Positions 16,806 to 27,047 of a DNA stretch of 49,741 bases are shown here, piece by piece. How positions within the stretch are numbered: the first letter of the stretch is position 1; each line of letters starts with the position of its first letter. The position numbers and the translations under genes were made by a program. Source of the DNA: an uncultured Eubacteriales bacterium (lineage in GTDB: Bacteria > Bacillota > Clostridia > Peptostreptococcales > Anaerovoracaceae); NCBI GenBank assembly GCA_900315895.1, contig ONAY01000022.1, forward strand, positions 1-49,741. The letters run 5' to 3'. The notes beneath the pieces are model-generated. The model searched no databases, was not told the DNA's origin, and worked only from the letters and a program-made list of their open reading frames with translations.

Positions 16806-17291
16806 CTATTCCAGTCCCGGAAACCCCAGCTGCCTCAGCGCCTCGAAGAGAATGATGTTGGCGGAGTTGGCCAGGTTGAAGGAGCGGAGCCTTGTGGAAC
16901 TGGACATTGGAATGCGTATGGCATGCTCTGCATGTTCTGCAATGAAATCCCGAGGGAGACCGCGGGTCTCCCTGCCGAAGAGGAACATGTCCTCATCGCA
17001 GTAAGAAAAATCAGTATAGCGATGACCGCCCTTGGTGGTGGCGAGAAACAGTCGATGCGGTTCGGTACCCTCCGGGCCGTATTTTTTCATGAAAGCATAA
17101 AGGGAAGGGTGGACCTCCACCTTGACGTAGGGCCAGTAATCCAGGCCAGCGCGTTTCAGTGACTTATCATCTATTGAGAAGCCAAGGGGTTCCACCAGAT
17201 GGAGCACGGAATCCGTGGCTGCGCAGGTGCGGGCGATGTTTCCGGTATTGGGTGGGATCTCAGGTTCTACGAAGACTATATGTAATGACAT
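16806..17291 (-). CDS. trmL: tRNA (cytidine/uridine(34)-2'-O)-methyltransferase TrmL
   Basis: This 161-residue SPOUT-fold methyltransferase modifies the ribose at the wobble base of tRNA-Leu isoacceptors. The N-terminus HIVFVEPEIPPNTGNIARTC is diagnostic. The trefoil knot motifs are LFGRETRGLP and IRIPMSSSTRLRSFNLANSA. It acts as a dimer in the cytoplasm with S-adenosylmethionine. The gene stands alone on the - strand, divergent from the T-box-controlled trpB and convergent with queA, and GAAAGAGGTG lies just upstream of its ATG as an SD. Confidence 0.93.
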   Translation of the reverse strand: MSLHIVFVEPEIPPNTGNIARTCAATDSVLHLVEPLGFSIDDKSLKRAGLDYWPYVKVEVHPSLYAFMKKYGPEGTEPHRLFLATTKGGHRYTDFSYCDEDMFLFGRETRGLPRDFIAEHAEHAIRIPMSSSTRLRSFNLANSANIILFEALRQLGFPGLE

Positions 17292-17374
17292 TTCTGCACC
17301 TCTTTCTGAAATATACCGCCATTATATTCCAAAAGAAGCCAATAAACAAATTTTGGTTTTTGCACAAAAAACTA

Positions 17375-17403
17375 TTGACGATATTATTTTAAGATGATAA
17401 CAT
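17375..17403 (+). promoter_or_regulatory. Promoter of the T-box/trpB transcript
   Basis: TTGACG (17375-17380), a 17-base spacer and TAACAT (17398-17403) would start transcription near 17410, about 20 bases before the first T-box helix. Confidence 0.5.
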
Positions 17404-17430
17404 GAACCCAATTTAATAACGCTTTAAACC

Positions 17431-17652
17431 TGTGAGGAAGAGTAAGTAAGTTCCGATGCTTACATATGAGAGAGCCGGGGGCGGTGAGATCCCGGCATGC
17501 GGAGGCGGAACCGAATGGACTTCTGAGGGCAAACTGAACGGACCATTGGAGTGGTCCTGAGTAGGGGCGACGGAGACATAACTTCGTTACAAAATGAGGC
17601 ATATGATGGTATGCCGGAGCAATTTTGGGATGAGAGCGTTTTTTTATCCCAA
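17431..17652 (+). ncRNA. T-box leader RNA with Trp (UGG) specifier
   Basis: The leader shows stem I landmarks in order: GAGGAAGAGTAAGTAA at 17434-17449 (AG-bulge side), AGAGAGCCGGGG with GGTGAGA (17469-17487), and a specifier loop reading GAATGGACTTCTGAG with TGG at 17516-17518. CTGAGTAGG follows at about 17557-17565, leading into stem II/III. The 3' part has GGCATA-TGATGG-TATGCC (17598-17615) inside an outer CAAAAT/ATTTTG pair. A UGG triplet at 17607-17609 lies in that loop and could read the tRNA acceptor end. An overlapping alternative hairpin, TTGGGAT (17625-17631) with ATCCCAA (17646-17652), has seven T in its loop. The canonical AGGGTGGTACCGCG box is not present, so the switching part is atypical. 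The Trp specifier agrees with the downstream trpB. Confidence 0.75.
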
Positions 17653-17690
17653 GGAAATCAACGGACCTGAAACCGAAAGGAGAACAGAAA

Positions 17691-19072
17691 TGACACTTAA
17701 GAACAAAGAGATCCCGTACAAGATCTACCTGGAAGAAGATGAAATGCCGGACAAATACTATAACGTCAGGGCGGACATGAAGAAGAAACCGGCACCGCTC
17801 CTCAATCCTGCCACGATGGAACCCATGACCAAAGAGGAGCTATCGGCAGTTTTTTGCTCTGATCTGGTGGATCAGGAACTGAATAATAATGATCCTTACA
17901 TCGAGATTCCTGAAGAGATCAGACAATTCTACAGGATGTACCGCCCATCTCCATTGGTCAGGGCCTACTGCCTGGAGGAGCAGCTTCAGTCGCCGGCAAA
18001 GATCTACTATAAGTTTGAGGGAAACAACACCAGCGGGAGCCACAAGCTGAATTCCGCCATAACTCAGGCTTATTATGCCAAGAAGCAGGGACTTAAGGGC
18101 ATTACAACTGAGACCGGAGCAGGTCAGTGGGGCACTGCGCTTTCAATGGCCTGCGCATATTTTGGACTTGACTGTAAAGTTTATATGGTAAAGATATCCT
18201 ATGAGCAGAAACCCTTCAGAAGGGAGGTCATGAGGACCTACGGAGCAACAGTTACGCCTTCGCCTTCGATGGAAACTGAGATAGGCAGGAAGATCAATCT
18301 GGAGCATCCGGGAACCACAGGCTCTCTGGGATGCGCCATTTCGGAGGCTGTTGAGAAGGCTGTGACGTCGGAGGGCTACAGATATGTTCTGGGAAGCGTC
18401 TTGAACCAGGTGCTGCTCCATCAGTCCATAATCGGTCTGGAGACCAGGAAGGCCTTTGATAAATACGGGATCGATCCGGACATAATAATCGGCTGCGCCG
18501 GAGGCGGTTCCAATCTGGGCGGTCTGATCTCACCATTTGCAGGGGAGATGCTCAGGGGAGAGAATGACTATCGAATAATTGCTGTTGAACCAAAGTCCTG
18601 TCCAAGCCTTACAAGAGGAAGTTATGTATATGACTTCTGCGATACCGGTAAAGTCTGTCCTCTGGCAAAGATGTACACACTGGGCAGTCAGTTCATTCCT
18701 TCGGCGAACCACGCGGGCGGCCTGAGATACCACGGCATGAGTCCCATCGTATCAGAACTCTACGACCAAGGGTTGATCGAAGCCAGAGCCTACGAGCAGA
18801 CAGAGGTCTTCGATGCAGCTGTCAGATTCGCCAGGTGTGAAGGCATACTTCCCGCCCCGGAATCCAGCCATGCAATCAAGGCAACCATAGACGAGGCGCT
18901 CAGCTGCAGGGAAACAGGAGAGGAAAAGACCATAGTCTTCGGTCTCACGGGAACAGGATATTTCGACCTTAAGGCATATCAGCAGTTCAACGATGGTACC
19001 ATGACTGACTATGTGCCCACCGACGAAGAGATCCAGGCCAGCCTTGCCAATGCGCCCGGATATGCAAAATAA
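17691..19072 (+). CDS. trpB: Tryptophan synthase beta chain, TrpB2-like, stand-alone
   Basis: A 460-residue PLP enzyme that joins indole and serine to make tryptophan. ATG 17691 is preceded by AAAGGAG (17677-17683); the frame is open upstream into the T-box but that part is RNA. The PLP lysine lies in GNNTSGSHKLNSA and the phosphate loop is GCAGGGSNLGGL. The extended N-terminus and overall length are typical of the TrpB2 group, as opposed to about 400 residues for TrpB1. No trpA or other trp gene is nearby, so it may salvage free indole. It is controlled by a tryptophan T-box, which ties its expression to uncharged tRNA-Trp. Confidence 0.9.
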
Positions 19073-19096
19073 GAGCCAAAATGAAGGGCAGGCTTA

Positions 19097-19125
19097 TTGA
19101 AAGACTTGAAAATTCGTAGTATAAT
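19097..19125 (+). promoter_or_regulatory. Promoter of the hom operon
   Basis: TTGAAA (19097-19102), a 17-base spacer and TATAAT (19120-19125) form a near-consensus promoter. Its start near 19132 gives a leader of about 16 bases that carries GAGGAGA, right before ATG 19148. The frame extends upstream through this promoter, which argues for the later start. Confidence 0.75.
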
Positions 19126-19147
19126 AACCATTCGAGGAGATGTTACT

Positions 19148-20107
19148 ATGAATAAACTCAATGTAGCCATTCTGGGGCTTGGAGTGGTGGGAGGAGGAAC
19201 TTACGACATCCTTCAGACCAACCGCGATCTGATCACAGAACGTACCGGATGCGAGATCGAAGTTAAGAGGATCTTTGGAAGAAGACACAGGGAGGATGTT
19301 CCGGAAGAACTGTTCACCCTGAACTATGACGATATCCTGAACGATCCTGAGATCGATGTGGTCTGCGAGACCCTGGGAGGCATAGAACCTTCAAGGTCCT
19401 TCATGCTTGAAGCAATGAAGAGAGGCAAGCATGTTGTCACCGCCAACAAGGCCGCAGTGGCAGCAGGCTGGGATGAACTGAACGATCAGGCGAAGGCAAA
19501 TGGAGTAAGATTCCTCTATGAAGCATCGGTCTGCGGAGGCATGCCGGTACTGTCTGCCATCAGAGGTAATCTCAGCGCCAGCAGGTTCCTTGAAGTCAGG
19601 GGCATCATCAACAGCACCACCAACTATATACTTTCGAAAATGGCCAGGGAAGGCAAGAGCTATGAAGAAGCTTTAAAGGATGCTCAGGCCATGGGCACCG
19701 TGGAGAGAGATCCTTCTTCAGACGTAAGCGGCATGGATTCTGCCAATAAGCTCTGCATCCTGATGTCACTGCTTTTCGGCACTCATATTCCGCCTGAGGA
19801 TATTCCGAGAACGGGGATCACCGAACTCACCAAGGAGGATATGGCTGAAGCAGAGAGGAATCAGCAGGTGATCAAGCTGGTGGCCCACGGCTGGCTGGAG
19901 GACGGAGAACTAAAGTGTTATGTCCGTCCTGAGAGAATAGGAAGAGACGATCCTCTGGCCATGGCCAATGATGAAAAGAATGCCCTGATAGTGACATCTG
20001 ACATGTCGGGGATCAATATGTTTTACGGTAACGGAGCAGGGCCTCTGGTAACAGGGTCCGCAGTTGCCGGAGACATCTTATCAATAGCTCTTATGGGAGG
20101 AAAATAA
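19148..20107 (+). CDS. hom: Homoserine dehydrogenase lacking the ACT domain
   Basis: Reduces aspartate semialdehyde to homoserine, the branch point to threonine and methionine. It has 319 residues from ATG 19148, which has GAGGAGA seven bases upstream. The Rossmann motif is LGLGVVGGGTYDIL; ANKAAVA is near residue 100. The catalytic domain reads GIINSTTNYILSKM, then GTVERDPSSDVSGMDSANKL. The family in Bacillota is usually 400-430 residues with a C-terminal ACT domain for threonine feedback. This protein ends just after the catalytic domain (LSIALMGGK), with a clean stop and the next gene 3 bases on. It is therefore predicted to be insensitive to threonine, or regulated otherwise (inference). 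Confidence 0.9.
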   Translation: MNKLNVAILGLGVVGGGTYDILQTNRDLITERTGCEIEVKRIFGRRHREDVPEELFTLNYDDILNDPEIDVVCETLGGIEPSRSFMLEAMKRGKHVVTANKAAVAAGWDELNDQAKANGVRFLYEASVCGGMPVLSAIRGNLSASRFLEVRGIINSTTNYILSKMAREGKSYEEALKDAQAMGTVERDPSSDVSGMDSANKLCILMSLLFGTHIPPEDIPRTGITELTKEDMAEAERNQQVIKLVAHGWLEDGELKCYVRPERIGRDDPLAMANDEKNALIVTSDMSGINMFYGNGAGPLVTGSAVAGDILSIALMGGK

Positions 20108-20110
20108 AGA

Positions 20111-20611
20111 ATGAGCATATTTGAAGAATGGAATGAACTTTGCGGAGAGCAGTCTGAGGAGAGCTTCAACGCATTCTGGAAAGAGTATTCGGATTGTGAG
20201 ACCAAGGTCTATCAGCACATACTGGCCAATTATCCCAAGAAACTTGAAGGCAAGTTCTCGGATCTTATCAAGAAATTCGAGGCGAGACCGGCTATCTTCA
20301 TGGGATTTATGGATGGCATAACCGATTCTCTCAACGAGAAGATAGATCTGACCCAGGTCACAGAGGATACAGAACTCTCCTTCGACATCGACTATGAGAA
20401 ACTGTACTTCAATATGCACAAGGCCGGCGCAGAATATCTGTACACTCTCAAGGAGTGGAACAACGTCTTCGACGATGAGAAACTTGCTTCCATAGAGAAG
20501 GCTTACAAGCGCTCTAAGACTGTAAGAGTAGCCAAGAAGCCGGGAAGAAACGATCCGTGTCCCTGCGGAAGCGGCAAAAAATACAAGAACTGCTGCGGCC
20601 GCAATGCTTAG
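20111..20611 (+). CDS. SEC-C motif protein
   Basis: A 166-residue protein of unknown role. About 140 acidic helical residues precede a C-terminal SEC-C zinc motif, [18 protein letters not shown], as found at the end of SecA and in many stand-alone proteins. The motif binds zinc and often mediates contact with SecB, ribosomes or other partners. GGAGG from the end of hom serves as SD. It lies 3 bases after hom and 10 bases before the acyl-CoA synthetase, within one operon. The function cannot be inferred from the neighbours. Confidence 0.8.
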   Translation: MSIFEEWNELCGEQSEESFNAFWKEYSDCETKVYQHILANYPKKLEGKFSDLIKKFEARPAIFMGFMDGITDSLNEKIDLTQVTEDTELSFDIDYEKLYFNMHKAGAEYLYTLKEWNNVFDDEKLASIEKAYKRSKTVRVAKKPGRNDPCPCGSGKKYKNCCGRNA

Positions 20612-20621
20612 GAGTTAAGAA

Positions 20622-22553
20622 ATGTCCTACAAGAAACGTACTGAAGCCATCAGAAACAGGCTGAACGAAATAAAGCTCCCCCATCTCAAGCTCAAAAAAC
20701 TTGAGATGAACGATATCATCCACCTGGATGAACTGGGCCTTGATTTCACCAAAAAGAGCTCCCACGCAAGACCTGTCCCCAAGGGAGGACGCTATGAGGA
20801 GTCTCACTATGAGACGGTCAAAGAGATCTTCAGGTACGGAACTGAGACCTTCAGAGCCAGAGTGTTCATCCTGGATAAGGATAAGCCAAGAGACAAGGAG
20901 TTCAGGGAGTACACCTATGGTGACTTCAGAGAAGATGTGGAGGCTCTGGGAACAGCCCTTACAGCCAAATACATGGAAAAAGGCGCTCCCTTGGCTATAA
21001 TCGGGGAGAACCAGTACGACTGGTACGTCTCCTACATGACGGCTCTCACGGGAGCCGGCATTGCCGTGCCTCTGGACAAGGAGCTTCCGGATAATGAGAT
21101 AGAGATCACTCTGAACCGCTCAAAGGCTGAAGCAGTTATATTTTCAGCAAAGCTCAAGGACAGGATCCTGAAACTCCGTGAGAAGGGCAGGCTTCCCTAT
21201 GTCAGGACCTATGTGGTCATGAAGAGCGGGGATCTTTTGGACGACAACGTGGTCGGCTTCGACGAAGTGGTGAGAGAAGGCAAGGAACTTATAGCGGGAG
21301 GTGACAGATCATTTATCGACACTGAGACCGATCCTGATGAGTTCAGAGCTCTGTTCTTTACATCGGGAACCACATCTGATGCCAAGGGCGTCATGGCCAC
21401 CTCCAGACAGCTGGCCAACAATATAAATGCCGTTTCGGCTTACGTGAGGATAAATGAGCAGGACAGATTCTTCTCTGTTCTTCCCCTTCACCACACCTAT
21501 GAATCCAGTATCGGATATCTTCTGGCTGTGGCCTATGGAAGCTCCATCGCTGTCAATCAGGGACTGAGATACATCACCCAGGATCTGAAGGACACCCGCC
21601 CCAGCATCCTTATAGCAGTGCCTCTTCTCATAGAACACCTCTACGAGAGCATCCAGAAGAACATCAGGAAGAGCAAAAAAGAAAAAATCGTTGAATCCAT
21701 GATGCACACAGCCAAGGTCCTTAAGGGCATGGGCGTGGACATCAGGAGAAGGGTTTTCAAGGAGATCTACGACGGTCTTGGCGGAAACCTGGAATACATC
21801 GTTTCTGCCGCGGCACCTCTTGATCCAAAGATCGGCCAGTGGCTGACGGATCTTGGCATAATCTTCCTGCAGGGCTATGGCCTTACGGAGACCTGCCCGA
21901 TATCCGCTGTAACACCTGAATATGATACCAGAGTGGGTTCTGCGGGAAAGACCATCATCAACGGAGAGATCCGTGTTTCGAATCCTGACGAGAACGGTGA
22001 CGGCGAACTGGTCATCTCCACCAACACCCTGATGATGGGATATTTTGAGGATGAAGCTGCCACCAATGATGCCATTGAGGTGGATGAGAACGGCAGAAGA
22101 TGGTTCTATTCCGGAGACATAGGTCACGTGGATGAGGACGGCTTCGTCTACATCACCGGAAGGATCAAGAACGTTATCGTTACCCAGAATGGTAAGAATA
22201 TATATCCCGAGGAGTTGGAACAGCTCATCCTGGAGAATCATGACTTCTCTGACTGTATGGTCTACGGTAAGGAAGTTCCGGGAGAGAAGGAGCTCATAGT
22301 TACTGCAAGGGTAATTCCCAACTATGACAGACTAAAAGAGGTCTACGGCGATATATCCACCGAGGAGATATACAAGCTCCTGCTTCACGATATAAGGGAT
22401 GTGAACAAGAAGACCACGAATTACAAGGCCATCAAGAACCTTGAAATAAAGGACGGAGACTATATCCGTACCAGCACTAAGAAGATCAAGAGATACAGAG
22501 AGATAAAAGAAGGCAAAATACTGTCTATAAGCGAGCCTAAGGGGAAAGTATGA
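20622..22553 (+). CDS. Long-chain acyl-CoA synthetase / AMP-forming ligase
   Basis: A 643-residue adenylate-forming enzyme that activates a carboxylic acid, probably a fatty acid, with ATP and couples it to CoA. Motif A1 is LFFTSGTTSDAKGVM; its GTTSDAKG differs from the usual GTTGxPKG. Later motifs are GYGLTETCPISAV, YSGDIGHVDEDGFVYITGRIKN, and the C-terminal GKNIYPEELE. Overall length and motif spacing match the FadD/FAA group. It overlaps the SDR gene by 4 bases (ATGA), so lipid activation and reduction may be linked. The exact substrate is open. Confidence 0.85.
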   Translation: MSYKKRTEAIRNRLNEIKLPHLKLKKLEMNDIIHLDELGLDFTKKSSHARPVPKGGRYEESHYETVKEIFRYGTETFRARVFILDKDKPRDKEFREYTYGDFREDVEALGTALTAKYMEKGAPLAIIGENQYDWYVSYMTALTGAGIAVPLDKELPDNEIEITLNRSKAEAVIFSAKLKDRILKLREKGRLPYVRTYVVMKSGDLLDDNVVGFDEVVREGKELIAGGDRSFIDTETDPDEFRALFFTSGTTSDAKGVMATSRQLANNINAVSAYVRINEQDRFFSVLPLHHTYESSIGYLLAVAYGSSIAVNQGLRYITQDLKDTRPSILIAVPLLIEHLYESIQKNIRKSKKEKIVESMMHTAKVLKGMGVDIRRRVFKEIYDGLGGNLEYIVSAAAPLDPKIGQWLTDLGIIFLQGYGLTETCPISAVTPEYDTRVGSAGKTIINGEIRVSNPDENGDGELVISTNTLMMGYFEDEAATNDAIEVDENGRRWFYSGDIGHVDEDGFVYITGRIKNVIVTQNGKNIYPEELEQLILENHDFSDCMVYGKEVPGEKELIVTARVIPNYDRLKEVYGDISTEEIYKLLLHDIRDVNKKTTNYKAIKNLEIKDGDYIRTSTKKIKRYREIKEGKILSISEPKGKV

Positions 22554-23284
22554 CAAAGACAGCTCTAGTTACCGGAGCATCGAGAGGAATAGGCAGAGCC
22601 ATTGCGGAGGCCCTTTGCGAGGAGGGCTATTTGGTGTGTCTGAACTATGATCAGAGCGAAGAAAAGGCAATTGACCTGTGTTCAGACCTCAGATCCAAAG
22701 GCTACAGTGTGATGATCTACAGGGCTGATGTTTCCGACAGTTCCCAGGTAAGGGAGATGTTCGAGAGAGTTCAGGAAAGATTCGGACCTGTCACTCTCCT
22801 TGTGAACAATGCGGGCGTCTCCTGCCAGAGTCAGATACAGGACGTAACTGATGAAATGATAGACAGGGTGTTGGGGATCAACCTGAAGGGCCAGATCAAC
22901 GCCATAAGGTGCGCGGTTCCCCACATGATCGCTCAAAAGTGCGGAAATATCATAAATATATCCTCCATGTGGGGAATGAGGGGCGCGTCCTGTGAATCGC
23001 TTTATGCTGCATCCAAAGCAGGTGTCATCGGACTGACAAGATCTCTTGCTCAGGAACTGGGCCCCTCGGGAATAAGGGTCAACTGCATATGTCCCGGGGT
23101 CATCGATACCGATATGATGGCGGTATACGATGAGGCTACCAGGAGAAGTCTCGCGGAAGAGACTCCACTGAGCAGGCTGGGCAGGCCTGAGGATGTGGCA
23201 GGTGCAGTAAGGTTTTTGTGCTCCGAAAGCGCGGCTTTCGTTACGGGACAGGTCCTTACGGTAGACGGCGGGTTTACCGTATAA
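22550..23284 (+). CDS. SDR-family oxidoreductase, FabG-like
   Basis: A 244-residue short-chain dehydrogenase. The cofactor motif TGASRGIGRAIAEAL is at residues 9-23, NNAGV at 86-90, and the catalytic set is N111, S139, Y152, K156. The C-terminus (GQVLTVDGGFTV) is as in 3-oxoacyl-ACP reductases. It is cotranslated with the acyl-CoA synthetase upstream (ATGA overlap). A role in fatty-acid or related ketone reduction is likely, but FabG-like SDRs have many substrates. Confidence 0.88.
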   Translation: MTKTALVTGASRGIGRAIAEALCEEGYLVCLNYDQSEEKAIDLCSDLRSKGYSVMIYRADVSDSSQVREMFERVQERFGPVTLLVNNAGVSCQSQIQDVTDEMIDRVLGINLKGQINAIRCAVPHMIAQKCGNIINISSMWGMRGASCESLYAASKAGVIGLTRSLAQELGPSGIRVNCICPGVIDTDMMAVYDEATRRSLAEETPLSRLGRPEDVAGAVRFLCSESAAFVTGQVLTVDGGFTV

Positions 23285-23328
23285 AGCAAAAAATAATTGT
23301 AATCCTATAGATAAGAAGTGACTGATAG

Positions 23329-24735
23329 ATGAGACTGGGATACGATCTTACAATTGAACAGGTCCAGAAACTGACCATGACTCCTGAACTGATCCAGGCT
23401 ATCCAGATCCTGCAGTATAATTCCCAGGAACTGGAGGAGTTTGTGTCCAAAGAACTAATGGAAAATCCTCTTTTGGAACAGACCAGGCAGGAGGAACCTG
23501 ATGAAGAACGGTCCAGGGAAGAGCAGGACGATACCATAGATTTTGAGGAACTGAGGGAAAAGATCATGGAGGCGGGCTATGATGACATAAGCTACGCCCA
23601 GTGGAAGGAGAAACCTTCCGATGATCAGGTGATGACCTTCGATCAATATACGTCCAAGGAGGAGACTCTTTCGGATCATCTTATGATGCAGCTGGGACTG
23701 TCAAGACTGGATGATCTGGATATGAAGATCGGAAGGTTCCTTATAGATGCGCTGGATGACAACGGATATCTGACCATGGAGATACCTCAGGTCTGCCAGG
23801 TCTTCGGGACGGATGAGGAAGAAGTTGAGAAGGTGCTGAAGGTCATTCAGAGCTTCGATCCGGTGGGGATAGGAGCAAGAGACCTTAAGGAATGCCTCCT
23901 CATACAGCTGGACGAGGTTGAGGATGATTTCCCCAAGGAAAGCATCCGTTACATAATCTGTAATTATCTCAAGGAGCTTGGCGACAACCACATCCAGGAG
24001 ATATCCAGAAACACCGGTCTTACGGCCAAACAGGTCCAGGCGGTGGCAGATTTCATAAGGACTCTGGATCCAAAGCCGGGCAGGGCGTTTTCCTCAGGGG
24101 AGCAGCTTAAGTATGTCATTCCCGACGTGATAGTCGAAGAGGTTGACGGAGGCTTCGAGCTTGTGACCAATGACGAGTCCGAACCGCATCTCACCGTGAG
24201 CCAGTATTATCTTGACATGGCCAGAGACAACAAGGCTGACGAGGAAGTTCAGAAGTACTTGAGCGACAAGTACAAATCCGCCCTCTGGCTAATCAAGAGC
24301 ATAGATCAGAGAAAGCAGACCATATATAACGTTGCCAAAGCTGTAGTAGAACGGCAGATGGATTTTTTGCGCAAGGGCGAGAAGTACCTTACTCCCATGA
24401 CTCTGAAGCAGATCGCCGATGAGGTAGGAGTTCATGAGTCCACAGTGAGCCGCTCCATAAACGGCAAATACATAGAGACACCGAGAGGAGTGTACGAACT
24501 CAGGTATTTCTTCTCATCAGGAGTGGGCAGCAGGGAAGGAACCGGCGTATCTTCCAATTCCATCAAGAAGATGATCAAGGAGATCATTTCAGGAGAAGAT
24601 GCCAAAGAACCCATGTCGGACCAGGGAATCATGGATATCCTTAGGAGCAGGGGGATAGACATCTCAAGAAGAACGGTTGCAAAATACCGCGAAAGCATGA
24701 ACATACCGTCTTCATCCAAGAGAAGACGTTATTAA
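23329..24735 (+). CDS. rpoN: RNA polymerase sigma-54 factor RpoN
   Basis: This 468-residue alternative sigma factor recognises -24/-12 promoters and needs an AAA+ activator. Region I, at the N-terminus, is Gln/Leu-rich (QKLTMTPELIQAIQILQ, ELEEFVSKELMENPLLE). The core-binding domain spans about 80-280, and a helix-turn-helix (LKQIADEVGVHESTVSRSI) lies near 365. The RpoN box at the end reads ISRRTVAKYRES. It lies 44 bases after the SDR and 34 bases before pgk. Adjacency to the glycolytic cluster recalls other Clostridia, where cggR lies between rpoN and gap; no cggR is present here. No sigma-54 activator is encoded in the window. Confidence 0.94.
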   Translation: MRLGYDLTIEQVQKLTMTPELIQAIQILQYNSQELEEFVSKELMENPLLEQTRQEEPDEERSREEQDDTIDFEELREKIMEAGYDDISYAQWKEKPSDDQVMTFDQYTSKEETLSDHLMMQLGLSRLDDLDMKIGRFLIDALDDNGYLTMEIPQVCQVFGTDEEEVEKVLKVIQSFDPVGIGARDLKECLLIQLDEVEDDFPKESIRYIICNYLKELGDNHIQEISRNTGLTAKQVQAVADFIRTLDPKPGRAFSSGEQLKYVIPDVIVEEVDGGFELVTNDESEPHLTVSQYYLDMARDNKADEEVQKYLSDKYKSALWLIKSIDQRKQTIYNVAKAVVERQMDFLRKGEKYLTPMTLKQIADEVGVHESTVSRSINGKYIETPRGVYELRYFFSSGVGSREGTGVSSNSIKKMIKEIISGEDAKEPMSDQGIMDILRSRGIDISRRTVAKYRESMNIPSSSKRRRY

Positions 24736-24769
24736 ACCATTACCACATTAAGATTTAAGGAGTATCATG

Positions 24770-25954
24770 ATGAAAAAGACTGTTGAAGATGTGAAGTGGG
24801 AGGGCAAGACAGCCCTGGTAAGAGTTGATTTCAACGTTCCTCTGAAGAACGGCGTGATCACTGATGACAGGAGGATCACAGCAGCTCTTCCAACCATTAA
24901 GTACCTTATGGAGCAGGGAGCAAAGGTAATTCTTATGTCTCACCTGGGAAGACCCGACGGAGAGCCGAAGCCGGAATTCACACTGAAGCCGGTGGCTGAC
25001 AGGCTTAACGAGCTTCTTCAGGGAAACGTGGTATTCTGCCCAAGTGATGTGGTGGTGGACGATAAGGTGAAGGAAGCCGCAGCTGCTCTTGAAGCAGGGC
25101 AGGTACTCCTTCTTGAAAACGTACGTTACCGCAAGGAAGAGACCAAGAACGGCGCAGACTTCGCAAAGGAACTGGCTTCTCTCGGAGATGTCTTCGTAAA
25201 TGACGCTTTCGGAACAGCCCACAGAGCTCACGCTTCCACAGCAGGCGTCGCTGACTATATTCCTTGCGTATCCGGATATCTCATCGAAAAGGAAGTCAAG
25301 TTCCTGGGAGATACGCTGGAAGATCCTGACAGACCCTTCGTGGCCATCATGGGAGGAGCCAAGGTCGGAGATAAGATCCCTGTCATTAGGAATCTTCTGA
25401 AGAAGGTGGACTACCTCCTCATCGGCGGCGGAATGACATATACGTTCTACAAGGCCCAGGGTCTGGAGACCGGCAAGTCTATCATTGATGAAGAGAATGT
25501 GGAACTGGCAGGAAAGCTTCTGGAAGAGGCTGAGCTTCTCGGCGTCAAGCTGATGCTCCCGCTGGACTCCGTTTGCGCCAAGGAATTCTCCAACGATTCT
25601 GAAACAGGCATCTTCAAGGCGGAGAATATGCCAAGCGACATGATGGGACTGGACATCGGACCCGAGACAGTTCAGGCTTACAGCCAGGTCATAGCAGAGG
25701 CTGCCACAATCGTCTGGAACGGACCTCTCGGAGTATTCGAGATGGACAACTTCGCTGAAGGTACCAGAAAGATCGCTGAAGCTCTTGCAGAGTCCAAGGC
25801 CGTAACGGTCATCGGAGGCGGAGATTCAGCAGCTGCAGTGGAAAAGTTCGGCCTGGCCGACAAGATGACTCACATCTCCACCGGCGGCGGAGCTTCCCTG
25901 GAATTCCTCGAAGGAAAGGTACTTCCGGGCGTAGCGGTAATAGAGGATAAATAG
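24770..25954 (+). CDS. pgk: Phosphoglycerate kinase
   Basis: Converts 1,3-bisphosphoglycerate and ADP to 3-phosphoglycerate and ATP. It has 394 residues; I chose ATG 24770 because AAGGAG (24757-24762) is 7 bases away, while ATG 24767 is only 4 away. Signature motifs include [44 protein letters not shown] and [13 protein letters not shown]. Length and content are normal. It heads the run pgk-gap-tpiA, although gap is disrupted. A 77-base gap with a TTTTGCGCAAAA palindrome separates it from gap. Confidence 0.95.
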   Translation: MKKTVEDVKWEGKTALVRVDFNVPLKNGVITDDRRITAALPTIKYLMEQGAKVILMSHLGRPDGEPKPEFTLKPVADRLNELLQGNVVFCPSDVVVDDKVKEAAAALEAGQVLLLENVRYRKEETKNGADFAKELASLGDVFVNDAFGTAHRAHASTAGVADYIPCVSGYLIEKEVKFLGDTLEDPDRPFVAIMGGAKVGDKIPVIRNLLKKVDYLLIGGGMTYTFYKAQGLETGKSIIDEENVELAGKLLEEAELLGVKLMLPLDSVCAKEFSNDSETGIFKAENMPSDMMGLDIGPETVQAYSQVIAEAATIVWNGPLGVFEMDNFAEGTRKIAEALAESKAVTVIGGGDSAAAVEKFGLADKMTHISTGGGASLEFLEGKVLPGVAVIEDK

Positions 25955-26004
25955 TATCTTTTGCGCAAAAAACCTGCGCAGGGGATCTCTGAAATAGCTA
26001 ATAA

Positions 26005-26978
<974 letters not shown>

Positions 26979-26995
26979 TAATTTAAGGCTCATTA

Positions 26996-27018
26996 CTCCG
27001 GCAGCGACCCTGCCGGAG
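26996..27018 (+). terminator. Hairpin between gap and tpiA, possible weak terminator
   Basis: CTCCGGCAG (26996-27004) pairs perfectly with CTGCCGGAG (27010-27018) around CGACC. The following ATTGTTTGGTTTTT is T-rich but interrupted, so it may be an attenuating terminator or an mRNA processing/stability hairpin inside the glycolytic operon. Confidence 0.55.
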
Positions 27019-27047
27019 ATTGTTTGGTTTTTGGAAAGGAGGATCCC

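Noticed and set aside
17594-17690. N-terminal extension of trpB
   Set aside because: It translates T-box RNA; the SD AAAGGAG and family start point to ATG 17691.
21309-22241. 310-codon frame on the - strand inside the acyl-CoA synthetase
   Set aside because: It lies opposite well-defined ligase motifs and lacks a start site or recognisable domain.
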